The translations under genes were made by a program, and so were the position numbers. Positions 23,826 through 36,959 of a stretch of DNA of 64,000 nucleotides are shown here, in pieces; the stretch's first letter is position 1; each line of letters starts with the position of its first letter. The notes below the pieces were generated by a model, which saw only the letters and a program-made list of their open reading frames with translations, was not told the DNA's origin and ran no database searches. Source of the DNA: Marthasterias glacialis (taxonomy: Eukaryota; Echinodermata; Asteroidea; Forcipulatida; Asteriidae); the NCBI GenBank assembly GCA_911728455.2, contig OU452233.1, forward strand, positions 16,810,087 through 16,874,086, written 5' to 3'.

Positions 23826-25912
23826 ACAACAAACCCAATTTGAATGCAAGGCTCCGGTCTGAAGCAGGGTTTGAAGGCGTGGTACACAGTAGTGAAAGAA
23901 CAGTTTGAATAAATATATTTTATTGTTATATTAATTTATTTATATACTTTTTTTGCAAACGAAGAATCGTTTCAATCTAGCCGGTGATTCGACTTGTTTA
24001 CCAACCTAAGGGACATTGAGCGTAGTACAGTAGTCTTGTTTCTTATCATGTTTACTTTTGTCACTGAGGGCTGGCCTCCTTTGGGCGGGCGTTCCACGGG
24101 GGATCGGGAGGGGACATTTTGGGGTCACGGTTTTCATCGTTTCAGTTAGTGCCCAGTTAGTTCTTGCCCTAATATTTGTGTCAGAACGATGTTGCGTTTA
24201 ATTTGTTGAAGTGTTTTGTACCATAATATTTTATTATCTTTATTATTTTTTTCTGTATTCATGTTTTTATTATTGCCATTTGTACAAATAGGATATTTTG
24301 TTGGCGGGTTCTGGGAGGTCACATCGCTTTGATGACAGTTTTAAAAACTTTTCCCTTACCCTGGACAGCCCTGCCGACATAGAATTATGTCCGAACATTT
24401 TAAAATAAAATAAATTTGCCTTACATTTTAAACCAACGATAAAAGACGTAATTTTCCAAAGGACAACATGGTCGTAAAACACAAACTGGTACTTGAACTT
24501 ATCAAGGCCGCCCTGTGTTAGATTCGAAACGGAACGCGACGCAATATTTGGGCGAGATTCGCTTTTATCAAAGGGTTTTTATTTTCTGTTGCGCGGACAT
24601 TTTTTGGTAATCTGTAATCCTACCGTAAAATAAAATACACACTACTCATGTCAAATTGTTCATTCAAAATTATCAAAGATTAATTCATCTGTGCAGTTAC
24701 TGTTTTTGAAAAATGTATCATTGAAAATACCAACAAATTGTTACTCAGAAAAAACAAATAAATAAATAAAATAAGAATGAAATAATCAGACACTAAGATT
24801 ATCTTAGGTGTAAGTTGTCTGTACGTATAACACATGCATTGACTAAGGAGTAATGTCACCAAATCGGCATGCACGAAATATCAATTAATTTGTTGGCAAA
24901 TAAAACAGACTACGAACCAGAAATATTGATCACGTTATTCACATGTGAATGGCGAGACTTCCCCCTAAACCACCCACGAATTCATGATGCCAAATCTAGA
25001 CCACCGAGGAAAACGGGGTTCGTAAAAATTACGCTGATGACCTTCGCAGAACTGAGTCATTTTCAGCGCGTACAAATAAACAAATTCAATGAAATAAAAC
25101 CAAAAAAACAAACACTTACACAATGATAGCTCTATATGCCGTCTGCTTTGCGAATTAATACTATACTTCTACTCGTATGTTAAGGCAATCGAGTTGTGTA
25201 TCGTTGTTTATTGATTGGCCTTCTGCCTTTATTACCGACGGCATACCGTATAAGCACCTATGTGCGGCTTAGTAAATAGACCAGTATTTCGAAGGCTCTT
25301 TACGGCATTGATCGTTTCCCATAAGCTGATCCGGGGCTGAGCTTCGGTCCAGGGTCGAGGGACAGACGCCACAATGCCGACGAAAATCCAGGTAAAGGCC
25401 TTCCACAATGGCCATCATACAGTACATGATGTTTATTTGCGTATAATCAATACAACCAAGTCATAGCTGAATGCCCCGACTCACGCAGTATATAATTCAA
25501 GTATTAACTGAAGTGGGTTTTTCAATGCGCGAACAGCTAATTTTCTTCCAACGTGGAGGGGTATCTTCACTGTGGGACAAATCTCTCATAATTCGCATTC
25601 ACTGAGTATAAGCAGTATGGTTATGTAAATATGCAATATAAAGTACTATTATAAAGTACATACCGTCACAGGAAGTTAAACCAAACCAAACCGAACCAAC
25701 CATTAAAAAAAACAGCCTGGCATCATTCCACATTTTGCACGCTGCGTCAACGATCACTGAGTAAGAAACCTAAATCATTATGAGGTAGTACCCTTCACAT
25801 GTAATAAAATACCACTTGATAAAGTAGTTTTTTTTTGTCATGTAATTCCTAAAAATTATGTATTTCATTTGGGCATTTTTTTTTAAGTATCGAATCCCAT
25901 GTTCATCGGGCG
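23826..25912. other. Gene-free AT-rich stretch
   Basis: Only short frames on both strands; no domain, splice pair or recognised repeat. Confidence 0.45.
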
Positions 25913-26314
25913 TTAAAGGGTCTGTATACGTTTGGTAATGACTCTGAAAATTTATGGCAATAATAACTCACTTGGCAAGAAGTACAGCAGCTTTGGATAG
26001 TATAATGCATTTTGAGAAACGTTTCATTTCGAAGTACTGCAGTTATGGAAAAATGCATCACTTTTTATCCCCCCCCCCCCCAAAATTTGAATCTGAGAAG
26101 CGTTATGGCCGTAACGCTTCTCGGAATGTGTATTCAAATGACGGATACTTATTCTGCGTGAACACAACCGCTCCAGATTTTTGTGATATCTCAAAAAAAC
26201 TGCAACCTTTTGAACTGAAATTTACACAGGTTAGTTTTATGGCATATATCTACAATTATATAGCATTAAGGCAAATGTACGGTTCCAAAAACCAAAGGTA
26301 CACTTTGCCTTTAA
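25913..26314. mobile_element. MITE with TTAA ends
   Basis: TTAAAGGGTCTGTATACGTT at the left and AAAGTGTACC/CCTTTAA-type sequence at the right form inverted ends, with TTAA at both edges. The centre is a near-perfect small palindrome (GAGAAGCGTTATGGCCGTAA continuing into CGCTTCTC). Weak relatives are at about 42424-42770 and 44640-44990. TTAA target sites fit the piggyBac type. I recall similar elements from sea stars, but cannot check. Confidence 0.7.
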
Positions 26315-27957
26315 GCATTCCAGAAATCATCCCAACTCCTTAGGAGTATGCAGCACCGGCATCCAAAACGGCTGCGCCGGAATGTACATTATCAACCTCT
26401 CCATGATTCGCATTAGTAGCGATCTTATTCTCAAATGTCATGATGATGCGATGAATGCTGAACTGTCCATAATGCTTTAACAGTCGTGTATATGGATTTC
26501 TGTAACTTTCACTGTACTTCATGATGACGTTAATATTATTAAAAAAAATAGAGGTACTACACTTGGTGATTTAAAACCATATCGAACTCTTCCCATTCTA
26601 GAGTCCCATGTGTTAATAAATATTAGGCAGTTTGGCTAGTATGTGGCCAACCTCTTCTCGTCTGTAAAACCACACCAAGTTGTTTGGACTTGGACATTCT
26701 GGGAATGCCTGATCCTTTGATAAGCACTGGTTGTTTCGGCCTTAGGGCCCAATTCCTTTGAATTCCTTCACTTTGGCAATTGGATTTAGAAGGATTTGGA
26801 ACTGTAAGGGTTAAGGCTGATTGGTTATACATTTCGATCTGATTTTGTTACGCACATCACGACAGTCATGGTTATAACATATTCTACAATACTAAAAAAT
26901 ATATGTGTCAGACATTAAAAACTTAAGTTTCAATATATGGGTATCTCCATGGTTTAACCGACCGTGGAGTTAGTGGCGTATGTTAAAAAGGGTGCGGCAA
27001 ATTCTAGCGAGGGCGCTGTTTCACTGGTTAAACACATAATAGTACCGGAAGGCGCCCTCTACTACTACGAAAGGCTCTTGACCTGCTTTTTTTGTACTTC
27101 TTTTTTTTTGCGAAGTGAACGGCTGATGTTCCATTACCCTCTCATATATACACGTGGTAACAAATGCGGTAGCGACAGCATGTGCTGAGTCCAGAATCCG
27201 AAGCGTAATTTCTAGGAATTGGGCCGTTGATTTAAAAGCAGACACGGCGTTCATTAAAGAAGCATACTGTGCACAGCTTGGCAGTCAAGCCAGGCCGTCG
27301 TTCTGCCATTTCACGACGAGTTTGACGCCGAATTATTAACAGTCCCAGACAAGGCGTCGCGACACTCGTCAACTGCGTGATTCGATAGACTCAGAAGTGG
27401 TTACCCCAGAGCGACTCTGTAAGCGCACGCTGTTCCCATTTTTTTTTTTTTTTTTTACTGCCCATAAATATTACGAATCGCAAATTGAATTGGTGGACGG
27501 GGAGGGCACAGAAGACCCTGCATATTTTTAGATGAATATACTAATTATAGAGAATGCCAGAGGCCTTGCCAGGAACTTAGAAGTGCTGAACCAAAATCAA
27601 ATGAGTCATTCATGTTTATCCAAATGTAAATAATATGTAGCTGAATGGTGTAAGCGTAGGTATATGTATTGACCATTGGCGCTACGGCAACTAATGTTAC
27701 ACTTTCTTTGTCTTTAACAATAATTACAAGAATAATGCTGTCGATTACAAAACGTGGTCGAAACACACTAAATGTGTTTGGACCACATTTTTTTGCTGTG
27801 ATTCAACCATGACAATTGTTTGAATTTGTTAAACATTTTAGGTCAGATCTGTCCAGCTTTGCACCAATTTATACATCATATTAAGCAATGATCAAAAATA
27901 ATGTATACATGTAGAATAAAAACCAACATGGAACGGTCAATAACGAGAAAAGGATAT
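26315..27957. other. Gene-free stretch
   Basis: No exon, RNA gene or clear repeat was recognised. Poly(T) runs occur at about 27109-27118 and 27439-27456. Confidence 0.45.
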
Positions 27958-27960
27958 GTG

Positions 27961-28375
27961 TGGCGTGTCGTGGCCGAGCGGTCAAGTGCACCGGACTAAA
28001 GCTCTGGTGTTTCTGACCAGCAGAGTTTGGGCTCGAGTCCCGGTCTTGACACCTGTGTCCTTAAGCAAGCCACTTAATAACCATGATTGTTACTTCGGAT
28101 GGGACGTAAAGCCGTAGGTACAGTGTGTTGTGTAATGCACGTAACAAAAAGAAGAACCCAGTTACACTTTTCGCTAAGAGAAGGGGTCTGCCTTGGTGTT
28201 TCTGGCAATGGCTGCTGAATGCGCCGCAGCATCTTGTAAACTCTTTTAAGGCGCTACATAAATGGGTCTCGTAATTCAAAAACTTAAAAAACCTGAGTGT
28301 CTTAAAGAATGATAATAAGGGCATTGAGTACGTAATTGCTGGTAGATACGTGAGCTACATAAGACTCCGGTAGGC
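27961..28375 (+). repeat. SINE family A, copy 2
   Basis: Starts with the same TGGCGTGTCGTGGCCGAGCG as the copy at 6031. It has the B-box GCTCGAGTCCCGG and then the same body (AGCCGTAGGTACAGTGTG, CCCAGTTACACTTTTCGC, GCATCTTGTAAACTC). It is longer than copy 1 because about 70 bp lie before the shared tail (GCTACATAAGACTCCGGTA). Confidence 0.75.
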
Positions 28376-29929
28376 CTATTATATATTTAAAACAAAATAA
28401 TAACAACAGCAATTACGTTAATTGTTGGTGTTACTCCGCGCCTCGTGACTGCGTGTCAAACTACACTTTAACAACAACAAAAACCATTTGAAAAAACATC
28501 TAATCTTCACAAGAACTGACAACATCTCATAAATTCCATGTCCCTCGGTTTTTCTTGTTTTGCTTCCCCATCAAAACACTTCACAAAAATATCCAACGAC
28601 AGAAGCTAAACCATGCGAATCGCGATAGACGTTTTTACAACCGGACTGCGCTGATGGGGTATCTCACAGGATACCACCGCATCTGACAGCGTTTATCTGA
28701 TATCTTCGGGAATACAAAATGCTGGATAGCGTTAACACAGGTCCATCTCCCAGGATATCGCTGCAGACGATAGCAGTTAGTTGAAGTAGGGTATCTCCAG
28801 GCACCCGGACTACTTAACTGTCTTCAGCTCGTTTATCACACCTCCCCGTTTGGTTTCGCCCCGGCACGAGTCGACCCCTTTTAGCTGGCCTGCTCAATCA
28901 GACCCGTATGCCTTTAATTACAGGCTGCCACTTGATGTACTGATGGATGTGCGGATTAGCCCTCGTTTTTACATGCCCTAAAACAGTCCGTATTATGAGT
29001 AAATGTATAGCTTAGGCAATCTCGCTCTGGGTAACGTCGGGGGGGGGGCGATCGAGCTAATGTGACGGTGATGAACACTATACTGTAACCAGAAAATCAT
29101 TATTTTAAAGGTGGTTAGTCAAAGTCATGAAAATTGAAACGGGCACGCTGTAAGTGGAGTAGCGAGCTAGGACAACGTTCAATAAACTGCGTAAGGCGAT
29201 AGTGTTGGGTTTTGGAAGGCCAATGCATGGAGGAGGCATTCCTCAACGGTCTAGGCCTATGCGTATTCCGGTCGTCTACAGGCTTTAAAAGAAACAGTGC
29301 TTGCCACGTACAAATGCACCATGTCTGTAAAAGCAGCAGCGAGTGTATACAATTGAATCGCTGCCCGTTCAACAGAAGAGCACTTGCCAAAAGGCTGACT
29401 CTATTTTCGTAAGCACCGTGGGTCCTTTCAGGTAAATGTTACTATTCGAACGACGTCATGCATCTTGCACACGCTCAAAATAACCAACAGCATGCCACTG
29501 TATGCAAGAGTCCCGGCCAATTTCGATTCTGAATTGATCCGTACCGAGCGAGCTGCGATGAAAAAAAAAAAAAAAAAACCTCCGTTGTTTCGAGAACGAG
29601 GGCGCCTCGGGCGACGGTCATGCATTTAAACATCGCGCTCAACGAACCCCCGGTAATTTCGCCACCAGGCAGTGAACTTTTCAAGTGCGGGGACGAGCGG
29701 CACTCAAAATCTGAAGGTCAGCACGGATACCTTAATGTAGTCACCGATGTTAAGTCAGAGACTTGATCAAGCGGGGGGAAGTGTTATTCCACGGTCGGGG
29801 GAAATCAATTTATTCTCAAATGCCCGCTGTCTCAAAGGTGTGGGACCTGCCGGTATTTTAACACGTCCTTTTTTCCCCGACCAGCCTAGATGCACGTGTG
29901 TGAGTATCAACAACTGCATGGCGGATTTA
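28376..29929. other. Gene-free stretch
   Basis: Mixed composition, locally less AT-rich around 28650-28900, with no supported exon. Short overlapping frames near 29115-29412 and 29428-29690 have no recognisable domain. Confidence 0.45.
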
Positions 29930-30240
29930 TGTAACCTGTTCAAGTACAGACCTTTCTTTTGCAACGTAACAGCCGGAGTTTGTCCAACCAAGGTTGGAGA
30001 AACTACGGGGAGCCATCAATGCAAAGCAAAAGCAGACCACCACAGGTTGTAAAAATGGTACACCAAATATTTACAAATAGTGTTGAATTTGTTGGAAACA
30101 AACCAGTCAATAATGGGATGTCTTTTCCTACAAATAGAAAGTTTGCAAAAAAATGTTGAATTTGGTCAAAACGTCTGTCAACGAGATTGAATGTTGTGCT
30201 ACTATTTGGCTGTCCACGCCAACCAGCGCGGTTTGTTATA
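29930..30240. repeat. Repeat copy, inverse of 9580-9895
   Basis: Contains GACCTTTCTTTTGCAACGT, TTTGTTGGAAACAAACCAG, AATAATGGGATG and, at the right, GCCAACCAGCGCGGTTTG, matching 9580-9895 in reverse complement. A shorter relative is inside the nested element at 52115-52672. Confidence 0.6.
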
Positions 30241-30442
30241 ATACATCGGGCCGCGGCCATCTTGGCCAGATTTCCGATACTACTCAAGTATAATATCATA
30301 CAATGATAACAATAAGATAAAAAGGGCCAGCCTACTTTTCTTGAAGGATTCAAGGTATTTTTAAGTATAGTCTGTGTGCCAATGTTGGTAAAAGAGGATA
30401 AATTATTATTAGTTTTGTTTATAGTTTATGGTTATTCTAATG

Positions 30443-31258
30443 TACGGAGCTCAGCGAGTGCCATACCACTGATCCAGATAACGACATAATTTAACTCACC
30501 AAGTCGAACCAAAAAGACGACTTCTCCTGACAATTCATACCCTCAAGACGACTTAATGAAATAAAAAAAAGTCAACTTATCCTGACAATCTTACGGAGCC
30601 CCACAAGTGCCATACCCGGTATGGCACTTGTGGGGCTCCGTAAGATAATCGACTTATCCAGATAACGACGTAATTTATCTCGCCAAGTCGACATAATACA
30701 ACGAAAAGGACGATTTATCCTGATAATTTATATTCTCAAGACGACGTACTGAAATTAAGAGGTCGACTTTTTAATATTCTGATGTTCTTTGGGGAACAAC
30801 AGCCGATGTAATTCCAAACGTATACGACAAGAAACAGTTAGAACAATCGACTTAATGTCAATCGACTCCTTCGTCTCAGAAAGTCGTCTTAGCAAGATAC
30901 AATAAAAGGATAAGTCGTCTTTTTCGTTGTGCTATGTCGACTTGGTGAAATAAAATATGTTGTTATCTGGATAAGTGGTATGGCACTCGTGGAGCTCCGT
31001 ATAATTTTACATGCCAAAACAAATTCCTGAAACTAAGAAGTCGACTTATCCCGATGGTTCTTGGGGGATAACAGCAGGAAACAGACGACTTCCTAAATTA
31101 TTATCAGGATAAGTCGACTTCTTCAGTACGTCGTCTTGATGAGATATTTTATTAAAATAAACCGTCTTTTTCGTTGTACCATGTCGACTTGGTGAGATAA
31201 AATACGTGGTTATCTGGAATCTGCGTATAAGTGGTTTGGCATTTGTGGAACTCCGTAA
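30443..31258. mobile_element. Compound fold-back element cluster (TACGGAGCTCC ends)
   Basis: Several copies of an end sequence TACGGAGC.CCAC.AGTGCCATA and its complement occur at 30443, 30592, 30617-30643, 30979-31001 and 31231-31258. Between them are repeated words such as GTCGACTT, CAGATAACGACGTAATTT, GATAAGTCG and AAGACGACTT in both orientations. At 30591-30643 two ends meet head to head as a perfect palindrome. Looser relatives of the internal words occur at 14010-14190. It looks like several related fold-back elements inserted into or joined with each other. Confidence 0.7.
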
Positions 31259-31639
31259 CGGACACTATAATTATGAGTGCACATGAGGGATAAATTGACC
31301 GATAGCGACTCCACCATGTCACCGGCAATGCTTTTCGACACTCACGTCCCTCGATCACCGGATTAATCAAAATGCAAAGACCGAGAGGTGGGGAGGGGAA
31401 GGGAGGGAAACGTGATATCTGGAAGTTGTGGAAAGATAGCTGGAAAGATAGTATGAAAGAGATAAGGAGGACTCGAGTTTTAACTGCTTCCCTTCGCAAA
31501 CTGTGGATAATGAGGGATGGAGCAGTGTGGCGAACCCAATGGGGTCGGGGTTCTTTTTGTCGGGAGCCCGGGAGGCACTAGCCGTCCCACCCCCTCTTCC
31601 CGAAGGCCTTTTGTTGTTGTATTTTGGTTATCAATGATT

Positions 31640-31972
31640 ATTTTTTCTCTCAATGCATTTCGCCCATCACTAGGCCCAAAGGCCTGTCAAGGTGTGGGCT
31701 ACTTTTGTTTTGAAGGGACAGAAACCTGCCCCAATGCGCAGAAACGAGAAATAGAGATATATAAGTCTCTTCACAGCACAGCTAAGAACAGGGAGGGGTA
31801 AATAAATCCATTGCGAGACAAACATAACTGTCTCTTCCCATATTGGAAGCAATTAAAAGTAAGTGTCTTGCTCAAGGACACAAGTGTCATGGCCGGGATT
31901 CGAACCCACATCCTGATGCCTAGCCACCAGAACTTGAGTCTGATGCACTAAACTACTCGGCCACGCCACGCT
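31640..31972 (-). repeat. SINE family C, minus orientation
   Basis: Read on the minus strand it starts GCGTGGCGTGGCCGAGTAG (A-box region), has the B-box complement of GGATTCGAACCC at about 31898, then a body with the complement of GAGACAAACATAACTGTC and TGCGCAGAAACGAG. It is a full-length tRNA-derived SINE. Fragments are at 14755-14985 and in the TSSK intron near 60437-60485. Confidence 0.75.
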
Positions 31973-32103
31973 ACAATTATCATTATTATTATTATTGTTA
32001 TTATTATTTCTGTCTTTTTGGGGTGGGTTGATCGAAAAGGGACAGGGAAAATTGTTACCAAGGAGGGTGTCTAAAGGCATCAAAGGGAAGTTGTCATACC
32101 ACT

Positions 32104-32403
32104 AAAGCCCCAGCTCAACACTGGTTAAAGTGTCTGTAAATGCTTCCATTCTTTGCACGATTCAAGATATGTGTAATGAAACCAACCTGTGGAAATTTCA
32201 GCTCATTTCGTTGCGTTTCGTTTGCGAGAAAACGGTTATAAATGCCACCACGGTTTCAGAGCCACCACTCCTTTCTAAAAGAGTTTTCATACATGGTTGT
32301 ACCCGCAAGTTTACTATTTAACTATAGTTCCTTATGGTTATAAATGCATTCAGCATTTTAGTACAAAATCTTAGGCAGAGTTTCGATCTCACATGAGACG
32401 AAA
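32104..32403. mobile_element. MITE (AAAGCCCCAGCTC type), truncated
   Basis: The left end AAAGCCCCAGCTCAACACTG is followed by the family's CTTCCATTCTTTGCAC and CAGCTCATTTCGTTG words up to GAGACGAAAATT. The second arm is missing. Confidence 0.65.
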
Positions 32404-32589
32404 ATTAATTCAGTTTATTTGTTTTGTTTTGTTTTGTTTTTGGTTTTGTTTCTGTTTTTTTTTTTTGGTGTGTTTTTTCCCTCCCCAAATCTTTATTTGG
32501 CAGTAGCTGCAAGCAGGAAACCACATAAACCAAGTAATACAAGTCAATGCACAAACACAGGTTCAGTAAATTTCACTGAATATCATGTC

Positions 32590-32859
32590 GTTGAAAAATA
32601 TGTCATGCCCTGTCGTTCCTACTACCTGTGGATTTTATCAAACTGCGTTTCAAGTTATGTTCGTGAAATAAGAAGTAATAACAGTTCAAATAATATAAAT
32701 TATAACCCATGGAAGAAAGTAAACAACAGAAAACCAAAAGTATACACTTACGGGAAAAGTTACGATTTTATCCCAACACGGCGAGAGATTGCAACCGGGG
32801 TAGGTGTGCGCGGCCTCCCACTAGATATGCGTCTGTGAACTAGAATGCCCGTGGGGTTC

Positions 32860-32890
<31 letters not shown>

Positions 32891-33500
32891 AACAGGGTTT
32901 ATGCACTGCACGGTGTTTGGTGCTATGTGTTCACGCAACTGTTTCGGGAAGAAAGAAATATGTATAAATTCCGCCTTTCACTTGCAGTCACCTTGGGGCT
33001 AAAGTAAACACAAGCTGGACGGCGTGTTTTAAATGACAAAAGAAACCAGCCCAGACAGCCTCGTTTGATGTTATTGTCCTCAATAAAAACATGGACTTTT
33101 TGTTAAACTAAATTGGCAGAATAACTCATTTTATAAGTAATACAGTTGTTCGTGAAATAACAAGTATAAACTGTACAAACATAACAGAACCGGCCGTAGA
33201 AATACCCAAAATCGGAAATAAACTCACGGAAAAAAGTTACGATTTTATCCCAACACGGCGAGAGTGCACCCGGGAAATGTGTGCGCGGCATCCCACTAAG
33301 ATACACGTCTGCGAACCAAAAAAAAGTGGGTTGTTTTTACAATATGGTTCCATGTATTCACGCAAATATTTTGGGAAGAAAAAGAAAATGTTAAATCCGC
33401 TTTTCACAAACACAACCTGGCAGAGTATGTCAACATCACCAGACGTAACTGTCTGGTTTAAAACTTGGACTTTTTGTCAAATTAAAATGGCGGACTTTCA
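32590..33500. repeat. Diverged tandem duplication, about 480-bp unit
   Basis: Two direct copies. Clearest is AAAAGTTACGATTTTATCCC at about 32755 and about 33232, with the following GTGTGCGCGGC and CCCACTA words, TTCACGCAA, and GACTTTTTGT. Copies are roughly 32615-33110 and 33125-33500. The unit has no recognised coding sequence; its nature is unknown. Confidence 0.6.
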
Positions 33501-34047
33501 CTGTGGATCTTACCGCAGCACGAAGGAACTTATAGTGTTAATCAAATACCTCTTTTGTTTTACTTTACTAACGCCAAGTTCCAATTGAGTGTCGCTTGTT
33601 GCCGTGGTACTCTTGGGTTTGCGAGTATAATTACCATCATTATCCAGTCATTAAATGGTCTCTCGGGGAAACAAACTGGTTTCATAAAATGTACACTCGT
33701 AGAAAATATTGCTGGAAAACAAGAAGTTTTTGGAATGAATGTCTACTCTTCCAACACCTTGACGATGTACCTAAATACCATTATATAACTACTTATATGA
33801 ATGACTAACCAGTAATTACAACACACCGTGTTATTGCATGAACACCTCTTTAAAAGGATAGGCCCTACTGAGCGTTTCCAAACTGATTTTTTTTTAGGAC
33901 ATTTGAAGGCAATGTGTCCCCTTAAGGTAGTCATTGATTTCAGTGCTTGGTTATTTTATGAGAATCTACGAGAACAAGAATCTACTTTATATCCTTTGTA
34001 TGACAACGTTGGACTTGCCCAGAAATGTCCTGTGTTTATGGTTATAA

Positions 34048-34192
34048 CTCTCTTAAATAGTTGGATTGAAAATCACTCTTATTAGATTTAAAGTCAATCT
34101 TTTCAATTGAGGCCAAGGACAAATCTTTTGCAGTTTGTCCCTAGTTTCAATCGAACAGACTAAATTTCAATCGAAAATTTTAAGAGAGAACG
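34048..34192. mobile_element. Short MITE (CTCTCTTAAATAG ends)
   Basis: Left end CTCTCTTAAATAGTTGGATT and right end TTTCAATCGAAAATTTTAAG form inverted ends. The inner word GACAAATCTTTTGCAGTTTG recurs at about 55558, where a second MITE has inserted into the relative of this one. Confidence 0.6.
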
Positions 34193-34228
34193 TCTAAAGA
34201 GAAAACACAGATACGAATAATGATGATA

Positions 34229-34703
34229 GGGGTGCACTACGCTAAATAGAGAGAAATCCTACACCGAGCCTCATTAATAAAATGTAAACCCGGAACTTTT
34301 TTTTTTTTTTGTAAGTCAAAGATTTGAAGGTCCTTGCTTTTATGGATTGTTGAAAAATGGTCCAACATTGTGCCCCTGAGGATGTTGGCTTTCATCCTGG
34401 AGCATTTTGGGTAGACTGGCCCTCTAAAAATGGCCGTGTTTTGCTAAACAGTGTAGGGTCATTTTCCAAGATGAACTCTGGTCATTTTACTCGTTCAGGG
34501 GTGTTTTTATTTTGGATCAGCCGAGCAAAAATTCTCAACGACTAACCTACTAAAAATTGTAAAGAAAAATGAAGTTCAGTTGTCAGAAAATATATTTGAC
34601 TTGTTTTCTAGAGGCTGAGAGACTTTTAAATATTTTTTGAGTATTTTTGAATATTTAGCATTTAGCATTGTTTACTACGGGAGCTATTTAGTGTGGTGCA
34701 CCC
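34229..34703. mobile_element. MITE-like element, 475 bp
   Basis: Ends GGGGTGCACTACGCTAAATA and its complement TATTTAGTGTGGTGCACCC. The interior matches 13008-13490 in reverse complement over most of its length. No coding capacity was seen. Confidence 0.75.
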
Positions 34704-35430
34704 ATAGTGACGTGTTATCCAAACGCCCTCATTCGACAGGTTAGATTTCAGTCGCTCTGGCGGGTTATGACGTAAAAGATCACGACCGTGCACCCCGCCG
34801 TCTGCATTACGCAGCGTAATAACCACGAGTCTCACATGCCCGTAAGCTGACGCGGCTCCTCATTGCGGTAAATGGTGTTGTGACAGTACAATGAATGAGG
34901 TCCACACAAACGAGGCATCTGTCACACACAAAAATGGTGTCATCGCCATACGCTACCAGTCTCTCCATTTACATCCGGTTGCTTATGATCATAATCGATA
35001 TTATCGACTATAACACTAACAGCATAATGTGATTGATAGTCGTGTGACTGTTCCAAATCATAACAATTTTTTTGTTTAACTTTCTCTCCCAGCAGGACAA
35101 CTTTTTTTTTTTTTTAAAGGTCTTAATTTATTTTTCGCATCTTGGTACAGTTCGTTGTCTAGTGGTTTGTGTGGCACTGAGAAATTTCGGTTCATGCCGA
35201 GGATGACTCCAAGGAAAGAATAACTGTAGGTCATTGGTAACCGGTTCGTAGTTCGGGGAGATTTTAAGTATTTAAGAACAGTATGCATTACAACCAGCAA
35301 AAGAAATGATGGGGGAAATCAATGTATGTATTCATTTATTCAGTTGTTTGTTTATTTTTTGTTCAACACGCACGGACGAACACGGTAATGTAACCAAACT
35401 CAATACGGACAAGCAGAGCTTGTCGTGATC

Positions 35431-35700
35431 AGGCTGGCTTAGTGTCTTGCCCCGTCACCCATATGGACCCCGGTTCGAATCCCACCTCAAGAACTGGAGT
35501 CTTGCATGTGGATTGGGTTTCAGTCCACCTGATTACGTGGGCTGTTTTCCCCTATTTTAGAGTTTATCTCCCACATCTAAAACTGGCATTATATTCACCA
35601 GCGTCTCCTCACACGTATCGTCGGGCGGCCTTTCTACGTGTTGCAGTGAATGTCCCTCTTGACGATCCATTTGTATTTCAGTACCAAAAACATTCAGCTT
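35431..35700 (+). repeat. SINE family B, plus orientation
   Basis: Has the B-box CCGGTTCGAATCCC and the family body (GAGTCTTGCATGTGGATTGG, TTTCAGTCCACCTGATTACG, CATCTAAAACTGGCATT). It matches 56531-56778 along most of its length. Confidence 0.7.
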
Positions 35701-36959
35701 AAATATAAATGAATATAGCACTCCGGCGGTATTATACAAAATGAAGTTGCCTCCTAAAGACAACTCTATTCTACAAAAGTTCTGAGGCAGGGTCACAATG
35801 CAATCTTTATACTTGGCAGACAATTTTGCGATTGTCTGTTTGCGTCTAAAAATACACGTGAAATAACAGGACTGGGTTGCAGCTAGAACAACTTCCGAAG
35901 TGCTGTCGCAAAAAAAAACACGAGCGGATGGGTTTTATCAATTAGCAATCCGGTATATGCAACCAGACGACTGGGTGATAAGATGATCAAATAGAACAGT
36001 GACAAGCGAAACAAAAGCACAATAGGGGATCTGTACGTCTGTTAACTACGTGAATGGGGAAAAGGGCGTCTTTTAACGGACTTTGGTCATTGCACTTTTG
36101 TGAGGCAGCTATTGAGCATTTATATGTTTAAATTTCACTAAACTGTTTAGGCTATGCGATCATTGTGGGGTTTGTTGCTTCTTCAAACCTGGGTGTAACA
36201 TTTCAAGCATTATAAAACAAGTACATAAATACCAAATTGAAAATACTGGAAATCTTGGCAGAGGGAAGCAAATAATGTCCCCCAAAAATATTAAATTGCA
36301 TATAAAATTCCTTCGCAAACATAATTGTTTAAACTAATGGGTGAATTGTTTACAGACAACATAATAGTAACCTGTTGCGGGGAAATAATTTGCTTGGAAA
36401 AGGTCTTCATAGGAAACAAGAAAATTCGACAAGCACTCGGTGTAGCTTCAGCTGACGAACCAAAAATTCCTTCAAATGGGCAAACTTTGCCATTGTGGGT
36501 GCACGGGCAGCAGCAGCACTCAGCTTGCTATTTTAACCGTAGCGCCTCGTACGTGACCCAAAACCAGAAAAGTATTCGGTGACCTCGTTTCAGTGACATT
36601 GTGGATCATATAACACATGGAAGTCAAGTTTCGGGAGTGGGGTTGGGGGGGGGGGGGGCTGACGCCCTCTTCGTTAACTCTAAAGGTTGAAGTGTTAATT
36701 GAACACCTTTGAAGAGTTGAGTGAGCTTTTTTTATTGAGTAAGGCCATGTAAAGAAAAAGTATTGTTTAACATCCTTCCTTTTTTGTTTTATTTATTCAT
36801 TATTATTTTTTTATCTGTATGTGTATTTTTTTTTAACTGTCTTACCAATCACTCAATACAATACAATACACCTTCAATATATGACAGATAAGTGCTATAT
36901 GAAACACTTTTGGAAACTGGGTAACTTTATTCATCAACCGAGCTGCCAACACCTACATT
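35701..36959. other. Gene-free stretch
   Basis: No supported exon. A fragment with AGTGTTAATTGAACACCTTT at about 36690 resembles the inside of the 55581-55819 MITE. Confidence 0.45.

Noticed and set aside
31372-31801. Two overlapping plus-strand frames
   Set aside because: The second runs into SINE family C sequence and the first is low-complexity; no splice context or family match.
32419-32838. A 139-residue frame
   Set aside because: Begins in a TTTTG/poly(T) run and continues into the tandem duplication, with no recognised domain and no matching frame in the second copy.
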